NCBI GenBank assembly: GCA_963851245.1
Contig: CAWKOH010000001.1
Location: forward strand, 434,001 to 498,000
Direction: 5' to 3'
From: CAWKOH01 sp963851245
GTDB taxonomy: Bacteria > Actinomycetota > Acidimicrobiia > Acidimicrobiales > Palsa-688
Length of the DNA: 64,000 bases
This document shows positions 8,696 to 17,739 of the stretch, in pieces. A program made the position numbers and the translations under genes. A model generated the notes under the pieces. It was given only the letters and a program-made list of their open reading frames with translations. It made no database searches and was not told the origin of the DNA. The first letter of the stretch is position 1; the number at the start of each line of letters is the position of its first letter.

Positions 8696-9481
8696 GTGCC
8701 GTTCGTCTCAGTGGGCGAGGTAAACCTTTTCTATACCGACGACGGAGATGGGGATCCCCCGCTGCTGTTCGTCCACGGCTACTCATGCGACAGCCATGAC
8801 TGGAGCTGGCAACTACCGCACTTCGTTGGCCGCCACCGGGTGGTCGCGGTGGACAACCGGGGGCACGGCCGGTCCAGTGTCCCCGAGAGCGGCTATGACC
8901 ACCTCGACTTCGCCACTGACCTGGCCAATCTGCTGGGTGAGCTCAGTTGCGGTCCCGTAGTAGCCATAGGACATTCGCTCGGGGGGGTCATCGTCAGCAC
9001 CCTGGCTGTTGAGCGCCCCGACCTGATAAAAGCAGTAGTCAGCATCGACCCCGGGTACCTCATATCCGACGAGCTGAGTGTCGGCCTCGGTCCGATGGTG
9101 GAAGCGCTCGAATCGTCAGACCCCGTCCCGATCGCGCAGGCGATGCTCGGAGGCACTTACACGGCGGTTTCACCGCCGGCCCTGAGGACCTGGCACATGC
9201 GACGTCTCGCCGGCACCCCGGTGCCTGTGCTGCGCCAAACACTCAAGAACCTCATACAGGGCATGGCCTTGCAGTCCGTCAGCGCTCCGTACCTTGCTCG
9301 AAGGAGTTGCCCTGTTCTGGCCTTCTACGCTGACCCGGGCCGAGCGGCAGTGGAAGCGGCCCTGCTGACCGACAGTCATTCCCGGGTCGTCAGCTTCGAG
9401 GGTTCGGGCCACTGGTTGCACCAGGAGCGCCCTGATGAGGTCAACCACATCATCGACACCTGGCTGGCGACTCTGGGCTGA
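8696..9481 (+). CDS. Alpha/beta hydrolase
   Basis: A 261-residue alpha/beta hydrolase. The oxyanion-hole segment LLFVHGYSCDSHDW is near residue 25, the nucleophile elbow is GHSLGG near residue 95, an acidic residue follows in FYADPGRA, and the catalytic His is in GSGHWLHQERP near the C-terminus. The fold suits C-C bond hydrolases, haloperoxidase-like esterases or lactonases; the substrate is not predictable. GTG 8696 is preceded by AGGAGGG, and a TAGCCT box near 8666 may be its -10. It is divergent from the micropeptide at 8607. Confidence 0.85.
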   Translation: MPFVSVGEVNLFYTDDGDGDPPLLFVHGYSCDSHDWSWQLPHFVGRHRVVAVDNRGHGRSSVPESGYDHLDFATDLANLLGELSCGPVVAIGHSLGGVIVSTLAVERPDLIKAVVSIDPGYLISDELSVGLGPMVEALESSDPVPIAQAMLGGTYTAVSPPALRTWHMRRLAGTPVPVLRQTLKNLIQGMALQSVSAPYLARRSCPVLAFYADPGRAAVEAALLTDSHSRVVSFEGSGHWLHQERPDEVNHIIDTWLATLG

Positions 9482-9497
9482 CTGGACGCCGGTGACT

Positions 9498-9767
9498 CTA
9501 CGGCACCTCGAAGGCGATCATCGGCACAATCATCGGAGCAATGGGCTCTAGCCCTGCGGCCGCGACGAGCGGGCCGAGGTGGGAGGCAAAGGCGTTGAAG
9601 TCGTCTTCGCTCTCCCACACATCGAAGATGGCTATTCCCTCGCCCTCGCCGAAGCAGGTGTGCATCTTCATGCCCTTGGGCTGTACCCCCGAGGCCCGAA
9701 GTTGGTCATCGACGCTTCGGTACTGCGCCTCAGTCATGCCTGCCGGACGGATGTAGACACCGATCAT
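9498..9767 (-). CDS. Small ferredoxin-fold (ABM-like) hypothetical protein
   Basis: An 89-residue protein starting MIGVYIRPAGMTEAQY, with HTCFGEGEGIAIFDVWES and an MIVPMIAF tail. The pattern of a short strand, helix and FDVWES strand resembles dimeric alpha/beta-barrel (antibiotic-biosynthesis-monooxygenase-like) proteins common in actinobacteria. No catalytic residues are evident. It is convergent with the alpha/beta hydrolase (16 nt between stops), so the two are not co-transcribed. Reality of the gene is well supported by composition; the function is not. Confidence 0.72.
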   Translation of the reverse strand: MIGVYIRPAGMTEAQYRSVDDQLRASGVQPKGMKMHTCFGEGEGIAIFDVWESEDDFNAFASHLGPLVAAAGLEPIAPMIVPMIAFEVP

Positions 9768-9936
9768 CGTCCACCCCTTTGCTCGGGACCATCGTCAGCT
9801 TACTTGCGGACGCGGTGGGACGACGCGCCGAGAGGGATGGCTCGATTGATCGTTTACGGCAAAGGGACGAGGAGCGATACTGGGTTGGGGTGCGCCGGCT
9901 GGCCACTCCGGCACCGGCAGCCCCGAGGAGGACGCT

Positions 9937-10947
9937 ATGCCCGCGGTCACAGTTTCTGATTGGACGACACTCAAGCGAGTTCCGGTAGCGACCGGTTCAT
10001 GGGGGCCGCAGCGACAGGTGGCTTCGGTATCGACCGCGCCCGCCGGCCTCGAGGGCGAAGGGTTCCCGGTTCGCCGGGCCTTTGCCGGGCGGACCTTCGC
10101 GGAACTCGACCCTTTCGTGCACATGGACCAGATGGGCGAGGTCGATTATGCCCCCGGCGAACCGAAGGGTACGCCCTGGCATCCCCACCGGGGCTTCGAG
10201 ACCGTCACTTACATGATCGACGGCACCTTCGCCCATCAAGACTCCAACGGCGGCGGCGGACTGATCACCGACGGTGCCACCCAATGGATGACGGCCGGTC
10301 GGGGCATCTTGCACATCGAGACCCCACCCGAAGACCTGGTCGTCTCCGGGGGGCTCTTCCACGGCGTCCAGCTCTGGGTCAACCTGCCTGCCAAGAAGAA
10401 GTGGATCCCGCCGGCCTACCAGCCCCTCGAAGCGGACGATGTAGCTCTGGTGGCTTCCCCCGACGCCGGCGCTCTTGTCCGGCTCATCGCCGGCGAGGTG
10501 GTGGGTACGGTCGGCCCCGGTTCGACCCATACGCCCATCTCGATGATGCACGCCTCGATCACACCCGGGTCGCGGCTGGAGTTGCCTTGGAAGCCGGCTT
10601 TCAACTCCCTCGCATACGTCCTAGCCGGCTCGGGGGACGCCGGCCCTGACCACCAGCCGATCCGCACGGGTCAGCTGGTCAGTTTCGGGCCGGGACAGTG
10701 GCTAAGCGTTCGGGCCCAACCGCGTCAGGAATCGCGCTCCGAAAACCTCGAGGTTCTCCTCCTCGGTGGTGAACCTATCGGAGAGCACGTCGAACACTAC
10801 GGACCCTTCGTAATGAACACCCGGGCCGAGATAGGCCAGGCCGTCGAGGACTTCGAAGCGGGCCGACTCGGTCGCATCCCACCCAATGCCCTCATGCCTC
10901 ACGCTCCCGATCCCTCCCCGATACGTACCGAACGAACCGGAATCTGA
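9937..10947 (+). CDS. Pirin family bicupin protein
   Basis: A 336-residue pirin: two cupin barrels with the metal-binding set HPHRGFETVTYMIDG near residue 75 and, further on, the conserved MTAGRGILHIETP. Pirins bind Fe and include quercetinases and redox-responsive cofactors. The second cupin (NSLAYVLAGSG) lacks metal ligands, as is usual for the family. ATG 9937 follows GAGGAGG. The C-terminal ~25 residues after FEAGRLGRIP are Pro-rich. No neighbouring flavonoid genes. Cytoplasmic. Confidence 0.88.
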   Translation: MPAVTVSDWTTLKRVPVATGSWGPQRQVASVSTAPAGLEGEGFPVRRAFAGRTFAELDPFVHMDQMGEVDYAPGEPKGTPWHPHRGFETVTYMIDGTFAHQDSNGGGGLITDGATQWMTAGRGILHIETPPEDLVVSGGLFHGVQLWVNLPAKKKWIPPAYQPLEADDVALVASPDAGALVRLIAGEVVGTVGPGSTHTPISMMHASITPGSRLELPWKPAFNSLAYVLAGSGDAGPDHQPIRTGQLVSFGPGQWLSVRAQPRQESRSENLEVLLLGGEPIGEHVEHYGPFVMNTRAEIGQAVEDFEAGRLGRIPPNALMPHAPDPSPIRTERTGI

Positions 10948-10999
10948 TCGGCGGAGAGGGACACGAAGTCGCGGTCACCGATGCTCGGGTCCCGCGTTC

Positions 11000-12298
11000 C
11001 TAGGACGGTTCGCCGGCACCCAACTCGGTGATGGCTTCCGCGATGGCGTCGTGCTCCTCCTCAGCGGAGAGCGACTGTCCGCCGCCGTCGTCGTGCCACA
11101 GCTCGGGCACCCGCCACACCAAGACGACAACTCCAATCATGCAGGCCAGCCCGCCGGACCACACGGCAAACTGGGGGCCGCCGATAGCGGCCGCCAAACC
11201 GGTTTCGACATCACCGAGACGGGGACCGCCGGCGACAACGGCGAAGAAGGTTCCCGACAGCCGTCCTTGCAGATGGTCAGGGACGGTCCGCTGCTGCACC
11301 GCCTGGCGAAACACCGCCGAGACCACGTCGGCGGCGCCCGCCAAACCCAGAAACACCAGACCGATCCAGAGCACAGGTGTTAGACCGAACAAGGTGATGG
11401 TCAACCCCCACACCATGACGCAGGCCGCAATGGCCCTGCCCTGATGGCGAACGTGACCACACCAGCCCGTAAAGAGCGAGCCGATCAGCGCCCCGGCTCC
11501 CGGGGCGGCGTAGAGGAGACCGACGACGCCGGCACCACCGTGGTAAAGGTGCAGCCCCAGAGCGGGGAAGACGGCACGGGGCATGCCGAAGACCATGGCA
11601 ATGAGGTCGATCCAGTAGGTGGCCGACAGCAGCCTCTCCTGGCGGAGATGACGGAATCCTTGCGTCATCGACCGAATCCCCATCCGGGTCCCGCCGCCGC
11701 TCGGCACCAGGGGCGGCAGGAGTACGGCAGCGATGAACGCCACCCCGAAGGTAACCACGTCGATCCCGTAAACAGCGGTCAGGCCGACGGTGGCGATAAG
11801 AATGCCGGCCAGGGCAGGCCCAGCCACCAAAGCCAGTTGTCCGACGGAGGTTTGTAGTGCAATGGCCGCCGTCACGTCCTCCTCGCCAACCAGCATCGGC
11901 AGGGCGGCCCGGCGGGCCGGCCAGTCGACCCCCTGAAGTCCCGCCCCGGCCGCACTGCACACAAACAGCGGCCACACAGCCGGATGGGATAGAGACGCGT
12001 TGACCACCAGTCCCCCGACCGCCATCGCCATAGCGACCTGGGTCAGGACCAACACCTTCTTGCGGTCCACGGCGTCGGCTAGGGTTCCCCCCCAAAGCGC
12101 TCCTGCCAGCAACGGCACCAGCTGGACCAGGCTGATCAGCCCGACCATCAGCGTCGAGTGGGTCAGACCGTATATCTGAAACGAGACCGCTACCAGGGTG
12201 AGCTGCGAGCCCATTCCCGAGACCACCTGGCCGGCCCACAGCCCTCGGAAATACCGATGCCGGCGAAGTGGCGTGACGTCGATGACGAACCGGGCCAT
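11000..12298 (-). CDS. MFS transporter (EntS/MFS_3-like)
   Basis: A 432-residue major facilitator with about twelve hydrophobic segments. Family hallmarks are FRGLWAGQVVSGMGSQLT at the N-terminus, the loop-2/3 motif GGTLADAVDRKKVLVLTQ and GVDWPARRAALPMLV, typical of EntS-like exporters of siderophores or drugs. The C-terminal ~35 residues are acidic and cytosolic. ATG 12298 has no clear Shine-Dalgarno site, so translation may be leaderless. It is divergent from the micropeptide at 12499 and stands alone. Confidence 0.85.
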   Translation of the reverse strand: MARFVIDVTPLRRHRYFRGLWAGQVVSGMGSQLTLVAVSFQIYGLTHSTLMVGLISLVQLVPLLAGALWGGTLADAVDRKKVLVLTQVAMAMAVGGLVVNASLSHPAVWPLFVCSAAGAGLQGVDWPARRAALPMLVGEEDVTAAIALQTSVGQLALVAGPALAGILIATVGLTAVYGIDVVTFGVAFIAAVLLPPLVPSGGGTRMGIRSMTQGFRHLRQERLLSATYWIDLIAMVFGMPRAVFPALGLHLYHGGAGVVGLLYAAPGAGALIGSLFTGWCGHVRHQGRAIAACVMVWGLTITLFGLTPVLWIGLVFLGLAGAADVVSAVFRQAVQQRTVPDHLQGRLSGTFFAVVAGGPRLGDVETGLAAAIGGPQFAVWSGGLACMIGVVVLVWRVPELWHDDGGGQSLSAEEEHDAIAEAITELGAGEPS

Positions 12299-12498
12299 AT
12301 GTCAACGGGACCGTTCGGATCGGACAACGATGAGCCTTCGAATGCCCTCTGGTGGGCTGCCCAACCGCTGGGAGTCGCTTTGGGCGCCGCTCCACATGCC
12401 GCCATGCTCTCCGACGTTCGACTCGCTGGGCAAGCTGGGACCGGGGATACCGCAGATACCTCTCGCCAGATTCCGACCCGCCAGCTAGCCTCGGAGCA

Positions 12499-12573
12499 AT
12501 GAAGAAGCTCCTGCTGCTCGCTGTTCTCGTCGGCCTCGGAATCTTTGCCGCACAGAAACTACGGTCCCGCTGA
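12499..12573 (+). CDS. 24-residue single-pass membrane micropeptide (copy B)
   Basis: ATG 12499 opens a 24-codon frame reading MKKLLLLAVLVGLG, then IFAAQKLRSR and a stop. Copy A at 8607 has the same length and shares the MKKLL start, the VLVGLG core and the AQ(R/K)LRS end. TAGCCT at 12486-12491 ends 7 nt before the ATG, and the shared block GCTAGCCTnGGAGC covers promoter and start in both copies. The conservation of promoter plus peptide argues that both are real genes. The predicted product is a membrane micropeptide; role unknown. Confidence 0.65.
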   Translation: MKKLLLLAVLVGLGIFAAQKLRSR

Positions 12574-12678
12574 CGGCGTTGAGTTCGGACGCCCGATGGC
12601 CCAAACGGGCGGTGTGGCGGTTCGTGGTGACGACCCTCGAGCTTGGCTAGACCGGCTGATCCGGGTTGTACGCGGCCC

Positions 12679-13419
12679 TCAAGTCGTCAGGCTGCCACCA
12701 TTGAGCTGGATCGTCTGACCTGTTACCCATTCGGCCTCAGCTGAGGCCAGCCAGACACACGCGGCCGCCACGTCTTCGGGTCGGCCAGTTCGCCCTACCG
12801 GGATGGCACGGGCCAGCCGCTCGGTGGCGTTCGGGTTCCGTATCGTCGTCATAAGGCCGAGGGCGAGTGTGTTCGCCGTGACGCCTTTGGCCGCCACCTC
12901 CAGCGCCAAGGTTCTGGTGAAGGCAATCCCAGCCCCCTTGCCTGCGCTGTAGGGGGACACGCCAATGGCCACGCCACCGGTCCCCGCTCCCGATGAGATC
13001 GTGATCACGCGGCCCCAACCCCGCTCGCACATCGCAGGCACGGTGGCCTGGCAGCAGTTGAGGACCCCGTAGAGGTTCACCTTGATCGGACCCTCCCAAT
13101 CGGAAGGATCCATGTCCACGAACTGTTTCAGCACCATCGATTCGGCACCGCCATTCCCGGCATTGTTCACCAGCACGTCGACCTGACCGACTCTAGCTAC
13201 CCCCCCGGCAACCTCGGACAGGTCCGTCACGTCGAACGGCGCCGCCACGGCCTTGCCCCCCGCCGATACGATTTCCCCTACCACCGCCTCCGCTCGCTCC
13301 CCGCGGAGATCGTTCACCGCCACGGTCGCGCCTTGGCTCGCCAGCGCTTTCGCGATGCCCGCCCCGACGTTCTGGCCGGCCCCCGTCACCAGCGCCACCC
13401 GGCCCGTTAGATCGAACAT
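12679..13419 (-). CDS. SDR family NAD(P)-dependent oxidoreductase
   Basis: A 246-residue classical short-chain dehydrogenase. Cofactor motif TGAGQNVG is at residues 12-19, NNAG at 85-88, and the catalytic set is N114, S143, Y157 and K161 (YSAGK). Asp36 after the second strand suggests NAD rather than NADP preference. The C-terminus ends in the usual WVTGQTIQLNGG. ATG 13419 follows GGGAG. Likely a 3-oxoacyl or hydroxyacyl reductase-type catabolic enzyme; the substrate is not determinable. Confidence 0.88.
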   Translation of the reverse strand: MFDLTGRVALVTGAGQNVGAGIAKALASQGATVAVNDLRGERAEAVVGEIVSAGGKAVAAPFDVTDLSEVAGGVARVGQVDVLVNNAGNGGAESMVLKQFVDMDPSDWEGPIKVNLYGVLNCCQATVPAMCERGWGRVITISSGAGTGGVAIGVSPYSAGKGAGIAFTRTLALEVAAKGVTANTLALGLMTTIRNPNATERLARAIPVGRTGRPEDVAAACVWLASAEAEWVTGQTIQLNGGSLTT

Positions 13420-13491
13420 GCCACTCCCTCAGAGGGCGAGGCTCGGCACGTCACCGGGCGATGCTCGTCCTCCTTCGCCGAAATGTACCAG

Positions 13492-14004
13492 TTAAGAACC
13501 GGCCGATTGTCGTCGAGGGAGGCTCCAGCCGGGACGCACGAAGTGGCACGTGTCACCGCCAGGATGTTTCCGCAGGTAATCCTGGTCGTCCTCATCTGCC
13601 TCCCAGAACGGCCCTGCCGCGACCACCTCGGTAACGACCTTGCCGGGCCAGAGGCCAGATGCATCGACGTCCGCGATGGTGTCAACCGCGATGAGTCTCT
13701 GTTCTTCACTGATGTAGAAGATGGCCGAACGGACGTATCGCCCCACCTCTTCACCCTGCCGGTTCAGCGTCGTTGGATCGTGGATTTGAAAGAAGGACTC
13801 GAGTAGATCCCGGTACGAAATGGTGTCGGAGTCAAAGACAACCTCCACCGCCTCAGCATGATCACCACGATTTTCGTCGGTGGGGTTCGGGGTTTTTCCG
13901 CCCGAATATCCGACTCGAGTCGAGATGACACCAGTTTTACGACGTATCAACTCCTGGGCGCCCCAGTAGCAACCACCTGCCAGGAAAGCCATTTCTTCTC
14001 TCAT
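13492..14004 (-). CDS. msrA: Peptide methionine-S-sulfoxide reductase MsrA
   Basis: A 170-residue MsrA, which reduces methionine-S-sulfoxide in oxidised proteins. The active site is GGCYWGAQE with catalytic Cys12 (Tyr replaces the usual Phe of GCFWG, which is tolerated). Other signatures are RVGYSGGKTPNPT, HAEAVEVVFD and FFQIHDPT. The C-terminal segment with CHFVRPG carries a possible resolving Cys. I place the start at ATG 14004, which has an AAGGAGGGG site 4 nt upstream; the frame is open to 14139 but that extension lacks family similarity. Confidence 0.9.
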   Translation of the reverse strand: MREEMAFLAGGCYWGAQELIRRKTGVISTRVGYSGGKTPNPTDENRGDHAEAVEVVFDSDTISYRDLLESFFQIHDPTTLNRQGEEVGRYVRSAIFYISEEQRLIAVDTIADVDASGLWPGKVVTEVVAAGPFWEADEDDQDYLRKHPGGDTCHFVRPGWSLPRRQSAGS

Positions 14005-14205
14005 CGGCCCCTCCTTGCGGCAGTACCGGGCGAGCCTGGTGACGTGGTCACGGCCGCCATCCAAAAATAGCCGTCGACGCTCCAGCACGCATTCGGACCG
14101 CCACGTTCTGGACGCTTGCCGAAGGGCTGACCGCGACATTGATAGCGGTGATGCTGACCGGGAACCGTCATCGGTACCGTCGAGGCCCCTCTAGAGTCGC
14201 GGGTA

Positions 14206-15645
14206 GTGGAATACGACGTCGTGGGCATGCTCGGCCGCGGGGGCGCCGCAGTGGTCGAACTGGCAGTCGACCGCTACGGCCGGCAAGTGGCCACCAAGCG
14301 CGTCACGTTGACCGGGTCGGCGAGGCAGATGGACGTGGCCCGCAGGCGCCTCCGCCGGGAGGTCGAGGTTCTCCGCCAGCTGGCCCACCCCGGGATCGTT
14401 CCTCTTCTCGATGTCGTCGACCGGGGCGACGACATCGTCCTGGTCTTTCCGGCCCTGTTCGAGAACCTCGAGGACCGTGTCCAGAGGCTCGGTCCATGCC
14501 CTCCCTACGAGACAGGCCGCATAGGTCAAGTGCTCCTCGAGGCGCTCGCCGTGACCCACCGCCACGGGATAGTCCACCGTGACATCAAGCCGTCGAACGT
14601 CTTGTTCGATTGGGCCGGCCGGCCAGCGCTCTCCGATTTCGGTGCGGCCACGACCTGGGAGCTGACTGCGGGGCTCACGCCGATCGGTACCGTTCTCGGA
14701 ACACCGATGTGGATGGCCCCCGAACAGGCCCGGGGCGAGCCGGCCGGACCGTCCAGCGACGTCTTCTCCCTGGGTGCCACCCTCCGGTTTGCCGCCACCG
14801 GAAGCGGTCCGTACGGGTCGGGGCCGCCGGACGTCCTGATCTGCCGGGCCGCCCGGGGCGAGATCCAGGCGCTACCGGCGTCTGTGCCCGAAACACTGCG
14901 CGTTCCGCTGCACCGCATGCTCGACCCGCGCCCAGAGCGCCGGCCCAGTGCCGCGGGCGCCCTGGGCGGGATCGCCGGTACCAGGGTCAATCCCGTCCCG
15001 GTCGCTGGCCTCGCGTCTAGCCCAGGGCGGCTGCGACGGCCCTTCAAGTCGGCGGCAGCGCGATTACTGGGCGACACTCCCCCGGTGCGAGCCGTCCCCC
15101 GTCGGCGGTTCTGGCTCCTAGCCGTCACAGTTCTGGCGCTAGCCGGCGGCGCCGTTGCCGTTCTCTCCCTCGGGACCGCCACCGGCAAACCTCGTCCCGC
15201 CCCTCACACCGATAGGAAAGCCTGCCCCCCTGGCTGGTACAACCTCGACGGTCTCGCCAGCAATGGGTGCGAGGCTCATTCCGATTTCTCTCCCGGCACC
15301 GTGCTGACTCCTCAGCTCACCGTTCACGCCAACGTGGTGCCCGAGTCGGCCGTCGACTCGTTTCCCACCCGCGTGAGCGGAAGCTCTCTGGACCTCTGTT
15401 GGGGATCGCTGCACGTGACGCTCACCGCCCCGGCTCACTCGGCCGAGCAGGTGACCGTTCTGAAGGGCACCACCCAACTTGCGCAGGCACTGAGCGCCAA
15501 CGGTGTACCGGCAACCGCCACGGTGCACAAGCCGTCTTGCTTCGGTGCCGACAGCGAGGACCTTACGGTGACCGTCACGGCGGAAGCCGCCACCGGCGGA
15601 GCAAGTGCCAACGACTTCACTCTCACCCGGGACAGCGGCTGGTAG
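14206..15645 (+). CDS. Membrane Ser/Thr protein kinase (PknB-type)
   Basis: A 479-residue Hanks-type kinase. Glycine loop GRGGAAVV at residues 10-17, K31, E52, catalytic HRDIKPSN (124-131), DFG (144-146) and APEQ (171-174) are all present, so it should be active. A juxtamembrane region leads to one helix near residues 300-320 (RRFWLLAVTVLALAGG), then an extracytoplasmic domain of ~150 residues with paired cysteines and a beta-rich Thr/Val pattern, but no PASTA repeats. TAGAGT at 14192-14197 ends 8 nt before GTG 14206: leaderless. It likely senses an extracellular cue. Confidence 0.88.
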   Translation: MEYDVVGMLGRGGAAVVELAVDRYGRQVATKRVTLTGSARQMDVARRRLRREVEVLRQLAHPGIVPLLDVVDRGDDIVLVFPALFENLEDRVQRLGPCPPYETGRIGQVLLEALAVTHRHGIVHRDIKPSNVLFDWAGRPALSDFGAATTWELTAGLTPIGTVLGTPMWMAPEQARGEPAGPSSDVFSLGATLRFAATGSGPYGSGPPDVLICRAARGEIQALPASVPETLRVPLHRMLDPRPERRPSAAGALGGIAGTRVNPVPVAGLASSPGRLRRPFKSAAARLLGDTPPVRAVPRRRFWLLAVTVLALAGGAVAVLSLGTATGKPRPAPHTDRKACPPGWYNLDGLASNGCEAHSDFSPGTVLTPQLTVHANVVPESAVDSFPTRVSGSSLDLCWGSLHVTLTAPAHSAEQVTVLKGTTQLAQALSANGVPATATVHKPSCFGADSEDLTVTVTAEAATGGASANDFTLTRDSGW

Positions 15646-15748
15646 CGACCGGGTCGACGGCTGTCAAGTCGCCCCCGTCAACCTTTGCCCTTCGGAAACA
15701 TCATTACGAGGCGGATTCGAGGAGCTGTGAGAGCAGGTCCTGGACCCG

Positions 15749-16135
15749 GTGGTCTACATCAACGATAGTCAATGGGAGAGGGCCGTGGCCAGAGGTAAAG
15801 CCCTTCTCGAGGCGAGCGACCAGGTCGATTGCTGCCCATCCGTCCTGGCTGCCCCGCTCGATAGCGACGAGGCAGCCGAGCTGGCCGCAGGCTTCAGCGC
15901 CCTTGGTGATCCGGTTCGTCTCCGGCTCCTGTCCATGCTGGGCGCCGCCCCTGAAGGCGAGATTTGCGTATGCGAATTCATCGCACTCATCGGCAAGAGC
16001 CAAGGCACGATTTCGCACCACTTGAAGATCCTCGGAGACGCCGGTCTGGTACAGGGCGACCGGCGCGGCAAGTGGGTGTGGTACTCACTCGACCGCGAAC
16101 GGTTAGCCAGCCTGCGAGGCGCCCTCGACGGTTAA
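15749..16135 (+). CDS. ArsR/SmtB-family metalloregulator
   Basis: A 128-residue winged-helix repressor with ALGDPVRLRLLSML, the metal-sensing ICVCEF (C73, C75, helix-3 site as in As(III)/Sb(III) sensors) and the recognition helix GKSQGTISHHLKIL, then a wing with RRGKWVWYSL. An N-terminal Cys pair (C28, C29) could supply a third thiolate. GTG 15749 opens the frame, but GTG 15785 has GGGAGAGG 4 nt upstream and may be the real start; both keep the sensor intact. It lies upstream of an MFS exporter with its own promoter. Arsenic sensing is inferred from the CxC motif. Confidence 0.82.
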   Translation: MVYINDSQWERAVARGKALLEASDQVDCCPSVLAAPLDSDEAAELAAGFSALGDPVRLRLLSMLGAAPEGEICVCEFIALIGKSQGTISHHLKILGDAGLVQGDRRGKWVWYSLDRERLASLRGALDG

Positions 16136-16180
16136 CCCCAGCGCCGAACTGGTCAACCGGCGCGGTCTTATAGAGTTGCC

Positions 16181-16209
16181 TTGACAAGAAATCCTTTGGC
16201 ATCTAGTTT
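16181..16209 (+). promoter_or_regulatory. Sigma-70-type promoter of the MFS-MarR operon
   Basis: TTGACA at 16181-16186 and TAGTTT at 16204-16209 are separated by 17 nt, the best housekeeping-type promoter in the window. The following AT-rich stretch (TTGTTATCGAAATATTTG) before the ATG at 16252 is a plausible operator for the MarR protein encoded downstream, but no clean palindrome is seen. Confidence 0.65.
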
Positions 16210-16251
16210 GTTATCGAAATATTTGCCCCGCTAACAGGATGGCCGTGCCCG

Positions 16252-17739
16252 ATGCTGAGCGCACAGCGCAGCGACAAACTCGATCCCCACGTGAAGCGCG
16301 TGGTAATCGTCGTCGTGCTCGGCATGATCATGTCGATCCTCGACACCACTATCGTCAACGTGGCGCTGGATAGTCTGTCCCGCGACCTTCACGCGCCCCT
16401 CAACGACATCCAGTGGGTCGTCTCGTCTTACCTGCTGGCTCTGGCGGCCGTCATCCCGGTCTCCGCCTGGGCGACCCGCCGATACGGCGCCTACCGGGTC
16501 TACATGCAAGCTTTGGTGCTCTTCACGCTCGGCTCGGCGCTGTGCGGCCTGGCCACGACAACTCCTGAGCTGATCGTGTTCCGCGCTCTGCAGGGCATCG
16601 GCGGGGGCCTGCTCGCCCCCACCGGATTTACGATCCTCGTCAACGCGTCGGGCCGGGAAGCACTGCCCAGAGTGATGAGCGCGATCGGCGTTCCCTTAGT
16701 GCTGGCCCCGGTATTCGGACCGACCCTGGGCGGCTTTCTTCTCCAAAGCGTCAGCTGGCACGCCATCTTCCTGGTGAACGTCCCCATCGGCGTCGTGACG
16801 GCAGTGGTCGCCACCCGGCTCTTGCCTCGCGATCAGCCTGAGCCCGACAGCGCAGGCCCGTTGGACTGGCCGGGGCTACTGCTCGCGGGGTTCGGAATCG
16901 TCGGGATCACTTACGGCCTGTCCCAGAGCGCTACCGCGGGCAGTTTCAGCTCTCCTTCGGTGATCCTCCCCGTCATCAGTGGTGTCCTGCTGGTCTGCGC
17001 TTTCGTGATGCGGGCCCGGGTGATCCGGCATCCCCTACTCGATCTCCGGCTGTACTCGATCCGCGCCTACAGCTCGGCGAGTGTGGTGATGTTCTGCCTC
17101 GGAGCCGCCATGTTCGGGGCCATGATCCTGTTGCCGCTGTACTTTCAGGTGGCACGTGGACAGGACGCCATCCATACCGGCCTGATGCTGATCCCTCAGG
17201 GGGTCGGCGCTTCTATCGGAATGAACCGTTCGGCGGCTGCCACCCGCCGCTTAGGCGCCGGGCTCACCTCGCTGGTCGGAGTCATGATCATGATCGCGGC
17301 CACGGTGCCTTTCATGTTCGTGGGTCCGACGACGCCGTATACCCCGATAGCGGCGGCGATGGTGGTCCGAGGCATCGGAGTCGGCTTGGCCATGATGCCC
17401 GCCATGACCGCGGCGTTCTCGTCACTCTCGCACGATCAGGTCACCGATGCCAGTCCGCAAATAAACGTGGTCCAGCGGGTGGGTGGCACACTCGGGACCG
17501 CCATCATCGCCGTCGTCCTTCAGAACAAGCTCGTCCATGTACCAGGCGGCGCCACGGGCAGGTACACGGATCCGACGGCGCTAGCGGCCGCATTCGCCGA
17601 CACCTACCAATGGGTGATCCTCATTACGGTTATCGCCCTGATCCCCGCCGCCGTCCTGTGGCGAGTCGAGCGACAGCTGCGAGCGAGCGGGCAGGAGGCT
17701 CAGCCTTCGGAAGAGTCCCTGATCGAGGCCATCGTGTGA
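16252..17739 (+). CDS. DHA2-family (EmrB/QacA) multidrug MFS exporter
   Basis: A 495-residue 14-helix drug:H+ antiporter. Family motifs are LDTTIVNVAL in helix 1, IQWVVSSYLLALAAVIPVS in helix 2, the FRALQGIGGGLLAPTG motif near residue 105, and VFGPTLGGFLLQ with WHAIFLVNVPIG (motif C region). It exports hydrophobic cations or antibiotics. The stop overlaps the MarR start by 4 nt (GTGTGA), indicating translational coupling with its likely repressor. ATG 16252 has no strong ribosome site. Confidence 0.9.
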   Translation: MLSAQRSDKLDPHVKRVVIVVVLGMIMSILDTTIVNVALDSLSRDLHAPLNDIQWVVSSYLLALAAVIPVSAWATRRYGAYRVYMQALVLFTLGSALCGLATTTPELIVFRALQGIGGGLLAPTGFTILVNASGREALPRVMSAIGVPLVLAPVFGPTLGGFLLQSVSWHAIFLVNVPIGVVTAVVATRLLPRDQPEPDSAGPLDWPGLLLAGFGIVGITYGLSQSATAGSFSSPSVILPVISGVLLVCAFVMRARVIRHPLLDLRLYSIRAYSSASVVMFCLGAAMFGAMILLPLYFQVARGQDAIHTGLMLIPQGVGASIGMNRSAAATRRLGAGLTSLVGVMIMIAATVPFMFVGPTTPYTPIAAAMVVRGIGVGLAMMPAMTAAFSSLSHDQVTDASPQINVVQRVGGTLGTAIIAVVLQNKLVHVPGGATGRYTDPTALAAAFADTYQWVILITVIALIPAAVLWRVERQLRASGQEAQPSEESLIEAIV

